Assembly (NCBI RefSeq): GCF_047948215.1
Contig: NC_134458.1
Location: 140,290,536-140,354,535 of the forward strand
Direction: 5' to 3'
Length of the DNA stretch: 64,000 nt
Source: Lycorma delicatula
Taxonomy: Eukaryota > Arthropoda > Insecta > Hemiptera > Fulgoridae
Part shown: positions 23,640 through 37,609 of the stretch, one piece after another
Position numbering within the stretch: position 1 is the first letter of the stretch
How the letters are laid out: every line of letters begins with the position of its first letter
The notes under the pieces: generated by a model
What the model saw: the letters and a program-made list of their open reading frames with translations, nothing else
Told to the model about the DNA's origin: nothing
The model's database searches: none
Position numbers and translations under genes: made by a program

Positions 23640-24867
23640 TAACCAATGTCAGGGAAGTATAAAAGCCTTGTTGTCAACATTTATTTATTTTTCAGTTTCA
23701 TTTTGTACTCGTTAAATAAAACCTAAATTCCCTAAACAATTCAACTCCTAAAGAAAACGTTTTTGAAATTTTCTAGTCTTAAATTTTCTTTATTTAAAAA
23801 ATAAAATAAAAATATGTTTGTTATTGTTATTTTATTATTTTTACTATTATGGAAATTGTTTTCTTTAAATTTTTTATTATTATTATATTTTTTATAAATA
23901 AAATGTTGTTTTAGGCTCTTTTGTAACCTATAATGATGTTTAATATTCATAGTTTCCATTCATAACAGTTATGAAACTTTCTTTGTATGACTGAGGTAAT
24001 TATGACGATGAGGATGGTATCTTACCCCCATCCCTTATTCAGGGTAATTGCCCGTCAGGATATCATATACGGCTTAGAAATGTCAGACTACGTCACTTTT
24101 AACAATCTTTCCATTTATCATTTTACTCCATACCGCTACCTCCAGTCTGTTAATTTATTTTCTGATTTATGAACATTTACTGTAAAGGTATTACTTTACT
24201 TTGGAAAAATATTTAATTTAAAAAAAAAAAAAATTGTGTTTAATAGACATACAAATGTTCATGTACAAATATAAAGTCCCATTTAATATAAACGGTTTTT
24301 CTTTCTTTAATTTATGTTTCTCATATAATTCTGTCATTTATGTTAGGTTAAATATTACTTTCTTGTGTATTTGGGCTGAAAGTCTGTACAAACAAACAAA
24401 AAAAAGGCTATTTATATATATATTTATTTAAATAAAATTTATTACTTTTTAATATTTTTCATGGATATTTCTGCTATAAAAATTCAACAGCACATAAATA
24501 TTCACTTTTATAGACTAATCAAATAAAATTGAAAATTTAAATTTCACTAACTTGCAGTTAAAATTATAATAAAAAGCATTTTATCTGAAAAATGAAATAA
24601 AATTTAAAAAAAAAATTAATAAATAAAAAGAGAAACATGAATAACTATCATCATAAGGTTCACTACCCTTAGACAGGTTCCTGACACCATTGTTATTTTC
24701 CATTCTGTTTTACTGTTTGAACTTTATTCCATTCTATGATACGATTATCTCGTTTTATATTATCATTTACTGTTATTCTCAGAAATTTTATTTTCCTTAT
24801 TAATATATAATTAATCGGACAAATTAAGTTCTAACAATTTTTAAAATTCTAGATATGAAATTAAATA
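23640..24867. other. AT-rich intergenic sequence
   Basis: Open frames at 23741-23959 (minus), 23987-24172 and 24234-24431 have no recognisable motif. 23990-24130 is a little richer in GC but shows no family resemblance. Confidence 0.5.
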
Positions 24868-25232
24868 TGAGATTGCAGTAATAAGCTCTCATTGAGAGCT
24901 TTTGAAAATTATATTATAAGTGGTACTTATTTTGATTGTTTCCAGAGTTATAGCCAAATTAAATTTTAATTAATGAAATATTTGGGTCTTAGAAGGTCAC
25001 ATCGCTTCGAATTAGACCTCATCTCCTTCTTTTTTTAATTTATATATATTGATTTATTAATAATCATTAATCTCTGATTGTAAAAAAATTTACCTTAAAT
25101 AATAATTCAATAGTAACAATAAAAAAAAATCAGAAGTTTATAATGAAATAAAATTTTATGTACTTTTCATTTTGAAAAAATGTGTATGTGTACAAGGAAA
25201 TCAGATGATGCCCACATCAGATTTTTTTTTTC
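24868..25232 (+). repeat. Fold-back family copy, 5' truncated
   Basis: Begins within the family at TGCAGTAATAAGCTCTCATT, includes CCAGAGTTATAGCCAAAT, a decayed B-box-like CGCTTCGAATTAGA at about 25000 followed by a T-run, and ends with GTACAAGGAAATCAGATG and ACATCAGA. The head is missing. The tail is in the normal orientation. Confidence 0.8.
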
Positions 25233-27689
<2,457 letters not shown>

Positions 27690-27959
27690 CCCCCTCTAGT
27701 CGGACAGGACTCACACTGTGTTCATAATGCTCATACTTGTGAGAATAATACTGCTAAATAAGGATTAAAGTCTGATCATTTTATAAAAACTATAAGTGTA
27801 TTCTAATTTCTTCAGAGCAACAGGTTGGTCTGCACAGGACTTGAAACATTGAATGATCTTAAGCATGCGGGTTTCAGAATAGTCAGCGCTCATGCAAAAT
27901 ACCTTCTTTACTAGATTAGATAGACCACTAGATTTGGCGGTAGTAACTGCAAACTGTCA

Positions 27960-28750
27960 TTTAGTAGCCCCTGAGTCAAGCACATAGAGATGTTTCAACC
28001 TTCGGATATCCCCACTGTTATGAAGTAAATTGATCGCTGAGTAGTTGACGTGATTTTCTAATCGTTGTTGGTGTTTGACATTGTGGGTCTCACAACTTCA
28101 CAAACCCTCGGACGCTTCAGACATTCATACATTCATGAATCTCATCATTGCGTGTGACTCATGGCTTCTGTGCAGTTGTTCTCGTTACCTTGTTTTGGAA
28201 GCATTGTATGATATATTCCAGGTCAAACGCAGATATAATTGAAGTTCTAGGTACCGCACACTCTCTTTGTGGGATCAAGACACCATCCATCTTCATACTG
28301 GGACAGTCACCCCTTCTCATGGCGAATGTGACGTGCTACGATTTATCCTGATTAATTTTAATCCTTCATTTTTTTCTACCATGCAAAGACAAGGTCCAAT
28401 GCCATTTGCAGCTCAAAAGTAGCATTTGCATCGGCAAATGTGACGACAATGCAACCTTCCAGGGTTGGAAAGTCCGCAGTGAATATTGAATATAGCACAG
28501 TACCTAGTTCAGAGTCCTGAGGGACACCCGACATAATGTCGAAGAATTTCAAGCCTGCGAAGTAAGAGCTTTTCAAATAATCTAGATATAACCGGTAAGA
28601 GGTTAATTGAAAAGAAAATCTTTGCATGGTTCCTGTTCAAAATCATAACCACCTGAGATACTTTCCTTTCCACTGGGGCGTCCGTAGTACAGTTTTAAAG
28701 ATATCCTTAATGTACGTGAGGTCTTTAAGGGGTAGCATAACAAGCATTTT
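27960..28750 (-). pseudogene. Jockey reverse transcriptase, palm to C-terminus (broken)
   Basis: The open frame 28627-28376 (minus) reads SGVPQDSELGTVLYSIFTAD (family SGVPQGSVLGP.LY.IFTAD, motif B) and VTFADANATF (family ATFADDTAI, motif C), with the second Asp of FADD changed to Ala. Downstream, YLELQLYLRLTWN matches YLG..LD.RLTW, and VNYSAINLLHNSGDIRRLK near 28050-27990 matches the Jockey C-terminal end (H.N.LA..LLDNS...RRLKR). Several stops separate these blocks. The catalytic change and the Gly-Ser loss in motif B make it inactive. Confidence 0.85.
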
Positions 28751-28763
28751 TTGCGTCATTAAA

Positions 28764-29458
28764 TCAAAACCCTGGGGTTTTTAGTCGTCTTTCCTGGTTG
28801 ATTAATTTCAGTAACTCTCTTGTCGATATTAGCCTAATCTGAAAGCTGACTGGCATTGGGCTCTTAAGGAAGTCTTTAATATATTCGTCACTAGGACTCT
28901 CTTCATCGTGTGGTTGAAAATTTTCGCCTAAGTGTGAAGCAAATAGATCAGCTTTCCCTTTGTCATTCCTTACCAATGATTCCGTACGTCCCAGCAGTGC
29001 AGATAACGTCGTTGTAGATCGGCGTAGCCCCTTCGTGGCCTTCCATAAGTTGCATCCGTCTCTGTTTAGGTTAGAAAGGTTTCCGATATACTCCTTGAAT
29101 TTTTCATTTCTGATAGTCTTCAACAACCTTCTCACCCTCCGCGCAGCCCTTAGAAGTGTTCTGTCTTCTGCCCTCCTGAATCGCTGCCAGTTTTGTCTGA
29201 GACGCCGTTTTGAATCAATTAATGTAGGTTTATCACTTCTCTCCGATAGGTATTGTTTGTGGTCGAATGTACTTCCTATGGTGTAGATCGCCATGCTCCG
29301 TCCTGCATGACCGATGTTATAAGGCATGTTGCGTAGTCAGTATCCTCAGAGCTATCGAGCGGAAATGGATGAATCGGTTTCTTCTCTATCCAGTCATGAT
29401 AAGAGACCCAATCTGTTCGTTTTGTATGCACGGTAGGCCTTCTTTTCCTCCTCAACAC
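28764..29458 (-). pseudogene. Jockey linker between endonuclease and reverse transcriptase
   Basis: In frame 29458-29276, TDWVSYHDWIEK, SSEDTDYATCLIT and GAWRSTP match the Jockey segment after the endonuclease (TDW..Y...L, ED.D.A...T, AAW.STP). In the next frame, 29327-28764, LRQNWQRFRRAEDRTLLRAA, LWKATKGLRR and RRLKTPGF match the following block (LRR.WQ..R...DK...N, LWK.TK.L.R, RK.PG.D). This 187-residue open frame is the best preserved part of the element. Confidence 0.85.
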
Positions 29459-30075
29459 CGTCCTGCTTACTGTAAATAAAACGAATGGTCCTACTTCGAG
29501 TCATAGCTGTTTTCTACCAAAGTGTTTATAGATGAAAATTTTATACCTAATATGATAAAAAAAGGCAAGTAAATTTGGGATTTTCGTTAAGTCCATAGGC
29601 CAGTATATCGGCTATCACCCAGAAACTACATCCAAGTGTAGATTTTGAACACAGCTCTTCAACATCCTTCCTCTGTTGGTTGTCAACTGCGAACCCCACA
29701 ACGGGTCTTTCACATTCTTGTTATGGGTTGTTTTGCAACTCGTTAGATATAATATGGCGCGGGGAACAGTACTCCCCCGCGCCATATTCGGATAGTCTTA
29801 TAGGTCCCAGCTAGTCTGTAACTTCAACCGTGGTTTCCTGTACCTGGTTAGTGTAGAAACCTGGAAGTTGGTGATGACGTAGAGAATTCCTAATCATTAT
29901 TGCAGTTTCCCTTTGAGTTCTCCCATCTAGAAGATTTGTTATATACACCAAGAAACCTTGAAGCCTAAGGTAATTACGTCCAGAAAATTGGTAATTGCCA
30001 TAGTTTCTAGTTCTTCCCGCCTAGAAAGTAGGTCGTTAATGTTCCTTGTAACAATCCGGAGAAATTTTGTCATTA
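29290..30075 (-). pseudogene. Jockey endonuclease domain (broken)
   Basis: Starts with LRIVTRNINDLLSRREEL and TNFLDVI, as in Jockey endonucleases (LR...WN.NGL..R..EL). Then RNSLRHHQLP and TTVEVTD, YCSPRHIISNEL near 29730-29766 (family YCPPRH.I), and near the end PIYWPMDLTKIPNLLAFF (family PTYWPTD..K.PDLLDFF). The central GGD.NAKH.SWGS block is badly damaged. A 14 bp inverted duplication sits directly before the YCSPRH motif. Confidence 0.82.
29751..29788. repeat. Inverted duplication, 14 bp arms, 10 nt spacer
   Basis: AATATGGCGCGGGG at 29751-29764 and its exact complement at 29775-29788. Read in the Jockey frame (minus strand), the arm at 29751-29764 encodes the conserved PRHI part, while the arm at 29775-29788 encodes EYGAGE, which has no counterpart in the family. 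So the high-coordinate arm is the newcomer. Confidence 0.88.
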
Positions 30076-30222
30076 AAAAATGTTTGAGAGTACCTGAGTA
30101 AGCAAGCTTATCAAACCCGTCTGTTGAACTAGGAAATCTATATTTGAACAGAGTCTGTCTAACTTGTCTTCATTATTCTAACCATTACGGCAGCTACCGC
30201 AACATATGTTTGGTGGAGAGAC

Positions 30223-31377
30223 TTAGGCTTTGCGCCGACGTTCACAATGGACGTGGATGTCTTTCCAACGTGGAAAAATTGTTTTCATCAAACGTGAGGC
30301 CGGTTGCCGTATGGCTAGCGGATTCAATTCTTGGAGTAAATTATGAGTTCCGATTCGTCTTTTGCCTTTGTTTCCTTTCATATATTTCATGTACACTCTG
30401 CAACCTAGATAGTTTGCCGGATGGTGGGATTGACATAAAGCACAGATTGCAGGAAAGGCAGAAGTCTTTCCTGGAACAATCAACTGTTCGGTAAACTTTC
30501 CCACACTTTACATAGCGGAAGGGCCTCATGCAGTTGTTTTTGATGTGCTCGTGCTGTTGGCACCTCATGCATTGCACGAGGCCGGTTTGTTTCCGCGGTT
30601 TGTTTCGAACGAAACCCTGCAATTTGCAATGTATTTTTACACAAATATACTTTTATTGTTATCCTGCGGCTCTAGGTTCACGAAAAATTTCAATTTTTGC
30701 GTGGTGCATTTACTATGTCTCTCACCCTATGTCCGTAACTTTCAATTTCTTCCCTGATCATCTCCAATGGGATCGAGTGATGCAGGTTCCTAATCACAAC
30801 ACGAAACATTCGTTGATCCTTTCCAGTGAAGGTATGAACTATTAATCCATGTCCTCGAACTATATTTATGGTTTTCTTGTCACTTCAACATCTTTATAAA
30901 TTATTCTTAGTTGTTTACCTCCTACTTAATGTTGTAATCTTCCTTACCCACGACCGTTTCTATCAGTTCGTCTAACCTAAGCACATCGTTTATTCCGTAA
31001 AATAAAATAGGTGCGGACTTGACGGGTTCCGTTTGGTTTGTAATATTCCCTATTCTCTAATGGAAGACTACGAAATGTATTTCATATGGGTAATCCTCCA
31101 TTGGTCGTGTTATGAACTGCAGTTTTTTTTCTCGGCACAGGTATGACTCTCCACTGAAGACTAGAAGTAGGTTGGGATTACATAAATACACAGTCGTTAT
31201 GCTTGAATTTCCGGATAAATTATTCGCTATGTCATCCCTGATTAATTTTCTACGAGCTACCCTTCTCGGATCTCTACTCTACAGCGTTAGTGGACCACGC
31301 TTTCTTAATGATACCAGTTAACCTCCACAATAATCAGACGTCCCATCGTCGATCACATCAGCAGGTACAGAATCCAT
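30223..31377 (-). pseudogene. Jockey ORF1 (gag-like) with zinc knuckles, broken
   Basis: Starts at an ATG (MDSVPADVID, minus 31377). Then GINDVLRLDELIE near 30995-30957, HTFTGKDQRMFRVVIRNLHH near 30837-30778 and MIREEIESYGH..., a typical Jockey ORF1 core. The zinc knuckles follow: VQCMRCQQHEHIKNNC near 30570-30523, YVKCGKVYRTVDC near 30507-30469, and after a frameshift CALCQSHHPANYLGC near 30445-30400. The protein binds element RNA and helps reverse transcription. Stops are frequent between 31320 and 30650. Confidence 0.87.
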
Positions 31378-31394
31378 GTGGAGAAAATAAATTT

Positions 31395-31735
31395 TAAAAA
31401 ATTTAACACATACTTTTCTTAAAAACAGAAAAATAAATAAATAAATAAACAATTTGTACCATTTTTTCAATAAAATTACTTTCAAGAAAACTACTTTTAA
31501 AAAAATGTTCTATTTTGGCATGACTAAAAAGAAAAGTGGGGCACGCTCTAATTATAGGGTCGATGTCTAATAACAGCGGTGGGGCGTGCTTTTCTTTCTA
31601 GTCATACATAAATAGAAAATCTTTTTAAAAGTAATTTTTTTGAAAGTAACTTAAAAAAAATAAAAATTTATTCTCTTCAAAACAAAATGTTTTTTCTTGT
31701 TATTTTTTTCAAGAAAAGTATGTTTTTAAATCTTA
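31395..31735. repeat. Imperfect 340 bp palindrome
   Basis: The two halves pair around about 31565: GACTAAAAAGAAAAGTGGGG...CACGC with GCGTGCTTTTCTTTCTAGTC, then ATTACTTTCAAGAAAA...TACTTTTAAAAA with TTTTTAAAAGTAATTTTTTT, and further out ACACATACTTTTCTT with AAGAAAAGTATGT. It looks like an inverted-repeat miniature element without coding. It begins within 20 bp of the Jockey ORF1 start. Confidence 0.75.
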
Positions 31736-32018
31736 AAAATAATTATTTTTTCATTTATTTAATCATATATCCTTTTCTGCGACTCTTACAGATTTATTTC
31801 CCGAATTCTTTTCTTCTTTCGAAATATTTAGGTCTTAATTTTCTTAAAATTGTATATTTTAACTTCATCTATATTTTTACATGACAGCCCAATAAAGGAG
31901 TGTAATGTATATAAGGTGTATATATGTATGTTTTTACCACCGTAGCAGCTCAACGGCTGAACTGATTTAGATTGTTACTCCACGTTGAAATTCTTACGTT
32001 ACCGAGAGTGTCATAGAT

Positions 32019-32022
<4 letters not shown>

Positions 32023-32052
<30 letters not shown>
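32023..32052. repeat. (TA)n microsatellite
   Basis: About fourteen TA units. Confidence 0.9.
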
Positions 32053-32055
<3 letters not shown>

Positions 32056-32148
32056 GTTTAAATATTAAAAAAATTGAAAAAAATTATACTGCATACAAAA
32101 TTGCCACCCGCACGCTCTTTAATTATTTGTCAACCGAACTACTAACGC

Positions 32149-32188
32149 TCTCAGAATGCACTCATTTGAAAATGAGTGCATTCTGAGA
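32149..32188. repeat. Perfect hairpin, 18 bp arms, 4 nt loop
   Basis: TCTCAGAATGCACTCATT, TGAA, AATGAGTGCATTCTGAGA. Not low complexity. Confidence 0.9.
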
Positions 32189-33029
32189 AAATCATCTGAA
32201 AAGAATTTCAGAATCCATGTCCAGAAGTTTCCGATTTCACCCGGTCTCTATTTCTTTTTTTTTAAGTTTTTTGTAGTCGTATTTTTTTAATTTTTAACAA
32301 ATTTAAAACTTGTTAACTTATACGAGTACAACACTTATTTAACAAATACAACTTACAAAATATAATTTAACTTTAAAAAATAAATTAAAATATTATTCTA
32401 TAAAATTAATACGTATGAAATATAATTATAAAAATTATATTCAATTTTTATGATATTTCATTGATTTTGTAATATTCTCCATTTTTATTTGTCGTTTTCT
32501 AATCTTATAATCAAACAATATTTGCTATGTCCTACTGTACATAGCAAATTTAGAATAATTTCTAAACTTTTTTTTTACTGGGATAATTAAGAATACTTTC
32601 TAAATTATCCCAATCAATCCCAGATCAATTTTAATCTTTACCTTTTCTTTTAATTTTTACCTATTTACAATTTTCTTTTATCAGTTGCTTAAATTTCAGT
32701 GTCTTAATTTGATATCAATCGACTTAGATATTTTTTCGAAAAATTTGGGGTAAGCTCTTCCCAAATATGTCTTAAAATATTGTCAATTTCTATTTAATCA
32801 ATCCATCTGACTTTCAATATTCTCCTGTATGATTACATTTCAATAATCTTTTTCTTCCCTTCCTTTTCCTGTTGTTCATGCTTCATAATTACATAGCTTT
32901 AGACTTAGATATGAATTTTTTTTTAAAGAACTTTTATCTAGTTTCTGTATATTCAGTTCTTATTAGTAGAGTCGTTTTTATGAAAAAACGATAAAAAAAA
33001 ATTCCTCTAGAAGTCGTGGTAAAAGTTTA

Positions 33030-33500
33030 AGGTCAATATTTTTAAGGGGTGGAGTAGATAGATTCTTTGTGGGGTCAATATTCTCAACATTTTTCAAACA
33101 TAACCCCACTTTTTGTAAGCTCAGTACATGCGTACATGCTTACCTACAATTAAAAAAAAAATCCCACCAAAATCTTCTCCTTCTACCAGAATCGAAAAAC
33201 TATCTTTTTATTTATTGCTTATTTTTAACAGAATGCTTTTTGTCTTCTTGAGCATAGTAGTAGTCCAAGTGGCCCACAAAGAAACTTGGGGGGGTCAGCC
33301 GATCAAAGTTTAAAAATATAGAGTTTTGGAATTATTTAATACTTATTTTGGTTTATTTAAACTTTTAATAAAAATATTATAATAAAATTTTATCATAATT
33401 CACCCCCACCCACAAAAACGAAATCTTAGGTAAATTTTTATTGGTTGTACATTTTTCAGTGAAATTCTATTTTAGTTTCTTCCATTTAACATAGTAAACG
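33030..33500 (+). repeat. Dispersed repeat family D, copy 2
   Basis: Moderately similar to 22680-23300 in the same order. Landmarks are GCTCAGTACATGCGTACATG, TTTTTGTCTTCTTGAGCATA, AGTCAGCCGATCAAAGT-like sequence at about 33295 and GAAATCTTAGGTAAATTTTT. Confidence 0.68.
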
Positions 33501-35289
33501 TAGAAAAATCAAAATTTTCTTAGTAGGTGATTTTGGCGGTAGGGGAAGAGAAAAAAAATATCGATTTGAAATTTTTAAAACTTTTTCTCCTATCATTATT
33601 TTTCCACTATATAAAAATAAATAGTAATATTTAATATTATTTGATTGCGTAATAACTTTGTTGTCGGCTTTTTCCAAGATAAATGGACAAATATTATCGC
33701 TATTTTAATATTAAAGAGTAATCTATATGCAGTTGCCGGTAATAAATATTGAAATGTACATACGATAAGAGTTGTAGAAGTAAGTAGCACGTGCAGGAAA
33801 AAAAAGGTATACATATTTATAAACCTGACATAGAAATCACTTAGTATTAAAAACCCACAAATCTTGATTAAAGTTTTTTTTTATGTTTTGTTTTTGACTG
33901 TCATAAAATTTACATTTTACTGCTATTATTTAATGCAGGAAGTTGCGTTTTAAAATATGCAATCATATTGCTCTTCCTGTGCGTCGTATTCAAGATGATA
34001 ACTCATTTTCTTTTTTATGTCTATCTTCTTTTTTTAATGGCAAATAAAGAGAGGAAAGAAGCTGTTTCATTTTTACTTACTAGATTCGCAGTCTAGCTAT
34101 TTAAGTATCCTCAAAGATCACGTAAAAGTCTTATTCTCCAGTTTTCTTTTTAACGATTTAAACAGTAATAAAATTTTAAAGCACTTTTTTATTTTATTTA
34201 CTTGTTTTTTTTATCTACCAATCATTAAGTTGTAGTTTTTTAATATTGTAGTTAAAATTATTGCAGTAATTAGCTCATAATTTACAAATAAATTACTGTA
34301 ATTTGATTTTCATAATGATAAATAGCACATAAAAACGCTTTAAATTTATATTCATATTTAAAAAAAGAATTGTGCTATTTTAATCTGACTTAATACGTAA
34401 TTAAACTATTAAAATTACTATGCAGCCACCGGTAGGAAATGAGTCGTTCTATATGCAATCCTCCTGCCAGATAACTCCACAGTTTCTGGCATCTTCGATA
34501 TGGGATCAGTCCTACACTCAAATAACTGTTAATATGGAAGATGGGATCAAAGATTAAGAAAATTAATGAAGAAGGGACAATGTACTCAATATGACAGAAG
34601 CCCAACTCACTCAGTGAAACCTGAAACCTGGCATTCTCCCAGTGGGAAGCTCAAAGTTCTCTTCATGTAATGAACCAATAAAAAGATTAAGTACTTTTTA
34701 TTAGATGGGATTAATAAATTACTCATAAACCACTTCACATTGATTAGCTTAAATACGTGCTACTACAAAAATTTAGTTTCCTCTGGGAATTAAAGAGCCT
34801 CCAGAGAATAGGTGCAAGATTCCTAAAGGAGCATCTTTCCCCATTCCTGTATTTTTTTTTTTTACCGTATGCATGTATATTTTTGAACTATCCAGATAGA
34901 CTCCCTGTGAAAGACAACCCTTACATTAAAGCATGTACTAAATTTGTATGTACTAAAGCATGTACTAAGTATGTACTAAATTTTAACATTCGTCTGACTA
35001 ATTCGGGAAATTAAATCGATAAATGCAGGAGGAGCAGAATTAGACGTTTTAAAAATTGAAAACGAACACTTTAATTGTAAACAAAATGATAATCAGGTAC
35101 ACCATTGAACACAGCAAGCACAAGCAATTAGTTTTCAATTCACGTTTTGAAGATAACATTACGCAAGTGATAACCATTAACGGTAATGTACATCTCTGCA
35201 CATCGTCTAACGTCGTTCATGACTTTCCTCAGCCGATCTCACTGGAATTGGCAGAATTTCTGCTCGTATGGAATCTTTCAGTGCCTGTA
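33501..35289. other. Intergenic sequence, mostly AT-rich
   Basis: 34400-35290 is less AT-rich than its surroundings and may be more transposon remnant. I cannot assign it. 34926-34982 is a small imperfect tandem repeat built on CATGTACTAA. The open frame 35056-35292 has no recognised motif. Confidence 0.4.
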
Positions 35290-36590
35290 TAGTGTGAGGT
35301 CTCAGTTGACGTATACCTAAATTTATTTATTATGTTAATATATTTAATATTAGCAGTCGCTTTAGGCGCCTAACGTCCTCGCTGTTATCCAGAAAGTTAA
35401 CCGCGAGCCAGTTCACATGTTTGTTCAATCTCATTTCGTATCTTGTACAGAATCACTGTATCTCCTCTCGAATGGTTGGGAAGCCCAGATAATCTTATAT
35501 TACAGTGTTTTTCGTAAACCGCGGCGCTTCTATTATGTAGTCTCTATTTTTTTTGTTCTGGAATCGCTGAAAGACTTCAATGTTACTCTCACTTGTTGTA
35601 CCCCACTGTTAGATTCCATAGCTTCAAATCGGGTTTCAGAACAGCTGAGTATAGCAATTGCTTGTTAGATAATGATAGTTATGACTCTCAGCCTAGCAAC
35701 CAGTACATCTCCCTTAACGTTAAACTGCATTTTTTCTACTTGACATCAAACGGTGATCCACATCAAACGGTGATCTTGACATCAAACAGTGATCATTTTT
35801 TCCTTCCCATCAAACGGTGATCCAGATGCAGTTCTAGGTATCACGCGCTGTTAGCACGCGGGATGAAAACGCCATTAAGTTGAACTCGCGGGCAGACACA
35901 CCTCCTCATCGTAAAGATATCATACGTAGACCTAACCTTCATTTTCCACCTAGCTAGCCACTCGACAATTAAATCAAACACAGATTTTATTTTAGGCGTT
36001 TTCATTGCTCAGCCTACTCAGCCAGGATCGTCGAGTCATTGCAAAAGATGCAACTGTGTTTACCTCTTCGGTCGGAGGTCCACAGTGAAAACCGAGTATA
36101 AAGTCTGCTCCAGAACTGAGCCCTTAGGAAAAGATTCAGACAGGTTTTGACTGTACTTCTTCACCTGGGAAAAACTTCCTTCAGGTAGCTGTGTAGGAAC
36201 AAGTAATACGGTTGAGGAAGGCTCCTTTTCATTTCATAGAGCATCCCAGACAATGGTTCTTCCTTCCTGGCCTGCTGGACAAGACCAGGAAATGGCCTTT
36301 AAAACGATCTGCTGAACATCCAAAAAAGCAGTCGAGCAATACATTTCTTCTAGACACTTGTTAACAACGTTAACAATCCTGTGTGTTTGATTGTTAAGTG
36401 ACCACATCTGAAGCCGAACTGATGATCAGGAATAACACGAAATTCCTTCAAAATTGGCCGTAGTCTCAGAAGAAGTAAAATTTTAAATACCTTTGATAGA
36501 ATAGGTAACAGGCTTATTTATCGGCCTGTATGAAACTACATCATGGATCAGCTTACCCGGTTTCGGGACGATTACCATATTATTTTAATA
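35290..36590 (-). pseudogene. Second Jockey-like reverse transcriptase fragment
   Basis: Minus-strand blocks in order: KPGKLIHDVVSYRPI near 36560-36515 (YRPISLLP motif), IPDHQFGF-like sequence and THRIVNVVNKCLEE near 36400-36350, STAFLDVQQIV near 36335-36305 (motif A, D.QQAFD), PKGSVL...LYSVFT near 36125-36070 (motif B), VEWLARWKM near 35965, and NWLAVNFLDNSEDVRRLKRL near 35415-35350, the Jockey C-terminus. It has the same general type as the element at 27.7-31.4 kb but is clearly diverged. The FADD region is damaged, and many stops and frame changes occur. ORF1 and the endonuclease are absent, so it is a 5' truncated copy. Confidence 0.8.
35747..35825. repeat. 15 bp motif repeated four times inside the Jockey fragment
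   Basis: CATCAAACGGTGATC occurs in four near-identical copies (one with CAGTGATC), at uneven spacing. On the minus strand each reads GATCACCGTTTGATG, the codons for DHRLM in the LHLDHRL part of the reverse transcriptase. So one short coding block has been multiplied. Confidence 0.85.
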
Positions 36591-37349
36591 GTCAATTTAA
36601 AAAAAATAACCTTAAGTTATTTTTATTTTTTTTTTTTTTTTTTATAAAAAAAGAGGGGAAAAATTGGAATGTAAAATTACAGGATATTAAATAAATTGCA
36701 TCAGTTCTCTGCTTACTACATACTAATGCATTCAATCATTGACTCGTGGAATACCAAATATTCTGTGTAGATTGTACAATACTGAGTATTTTAAAGCTTT
36801 AACCTATGTAAATCCCTTTAGAAAATATTTACGACAGCTTTCTTTGCAATCAGCATAGTTATAGAATTTTTGAAAATTTTAAAAATAAACAAATAAAAAT
36901 CACCTTTAAACTTAGTAAATTTAACAAAACGTTATTATTGATTTATCTAAGAACGTTTTTAATTTACTGTAACATAATTAATTAAATATAAAAGATAAAG
37001 TTTGTTTTTTGAGAGTGTCTTATAAACTAATTTAATTTAAAAAATTAAGTTCTATACCATGTTAGACCGTGTTATACCATTTATCACCGTTATTTTAATT
37101 TAAAGAATTGATTTTAAGAAAACGCTTACGAAATACAAAAAATACCCCTCTTTTGCTGGTTTTTTTTTCTGTAATGTGATCATAAAATACCATTATATCA
37201 TTAAGAGGTGATATAAAAAAGACCTGATAACACAGTTGTAGGACTTTCCCATTATGCGGCTTTTTTCTGATGCACGGCTTACACGCACAACTTAATTAAA
37301 AATATTTATCATTTTATTTAAATACAATATTTTTCGTTTATTTAATTCA
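36591..37349. other. AT-rich intergenic sequence
   Basis: No recognisable feature. Confidence 0.5.
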
Positions 37350-37354
37350 ATGAT

Positions 37355-37600
37355 TCTATCTAAAGCGCGCGCGCATACCGAATTTCATTCGCGCGGGTGT
37401 GGTGGTACTAGCGTCCACTTTAAATACTTTTTACAGTTTAAATATTATTCAGTTATTAAATTCTATCGCTCACCTGTGACGTCACAGCATAGCATACGAT
37501 TACAGAAATTGTACGTGACTGCTACACTAGCGCTTTGTTTGGTGAGAAGGGGTACTATTTTCGCAGTATGCCCACTTAGCTACTAGTTTATTTAGAGTAT
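37355..37600. other. GC-richer island with a CRE-type palindrome
   Basis: Opens with GCGCGCGCGCATACC, then TTCGCGCGGGTGTGGTGG, and contains the 14 bp palindrome CTGTGACGTCACAG at 37474-37487, which includes the CREB/ATF core TGACGTCA. Followed by CACTAGCGCTTTG. The open frame across it has no known motif. It could be a promoter-like fragment or the end of an unknown repeat. I cannot decide. Confidence 0.4.
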
Positions 37601-37609
37601 TTTTTTTTT

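Larger units (their letters stand above)
27690..31377 (-). mobile_element. Jockey-clade non-LTR retrotransposon, near full length, decayed
   Basis: On the minus strand it holds ORF1 with zinc knuckles (31377-30223), an endonuclease (about 30075-29290), a linker, a reverse transcriptase (about 29330-28380) and the Jockey C-terminus (to about 27960), then a presumed 3' untranslated region. The order is the normal one for Jockey. The total of about 3.7 kb is close to the usual length, with some loss inside the reverse transcriptase. Every domain has stops or frameshifts. Ends are estimates: I see no clear poly(A) tail at the low-coordinate end and no target duplication. Confidence 0.88.
31736..33029. 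other. AT-rich intergenic sequence
   Basis: Contains a generic module (GTAGCAGCTCAACGGCTGAA near 31945) leading into a TA microsatellite and the hairpin at 32149-32188. No gene recognised. Confidence 0.5.

Noticed and set aside
28960..29286. 108-residue plus-strand open frame
   Set aside because: Antisense shadow of the Jockey linker on the minus strand.
30144..30845. Cys-rich plus-strand open frames
   Set aside because: Antisense of the Jockey ORF1 zinc knuckles. The real C..C...H...C pattern is on the minus strand.
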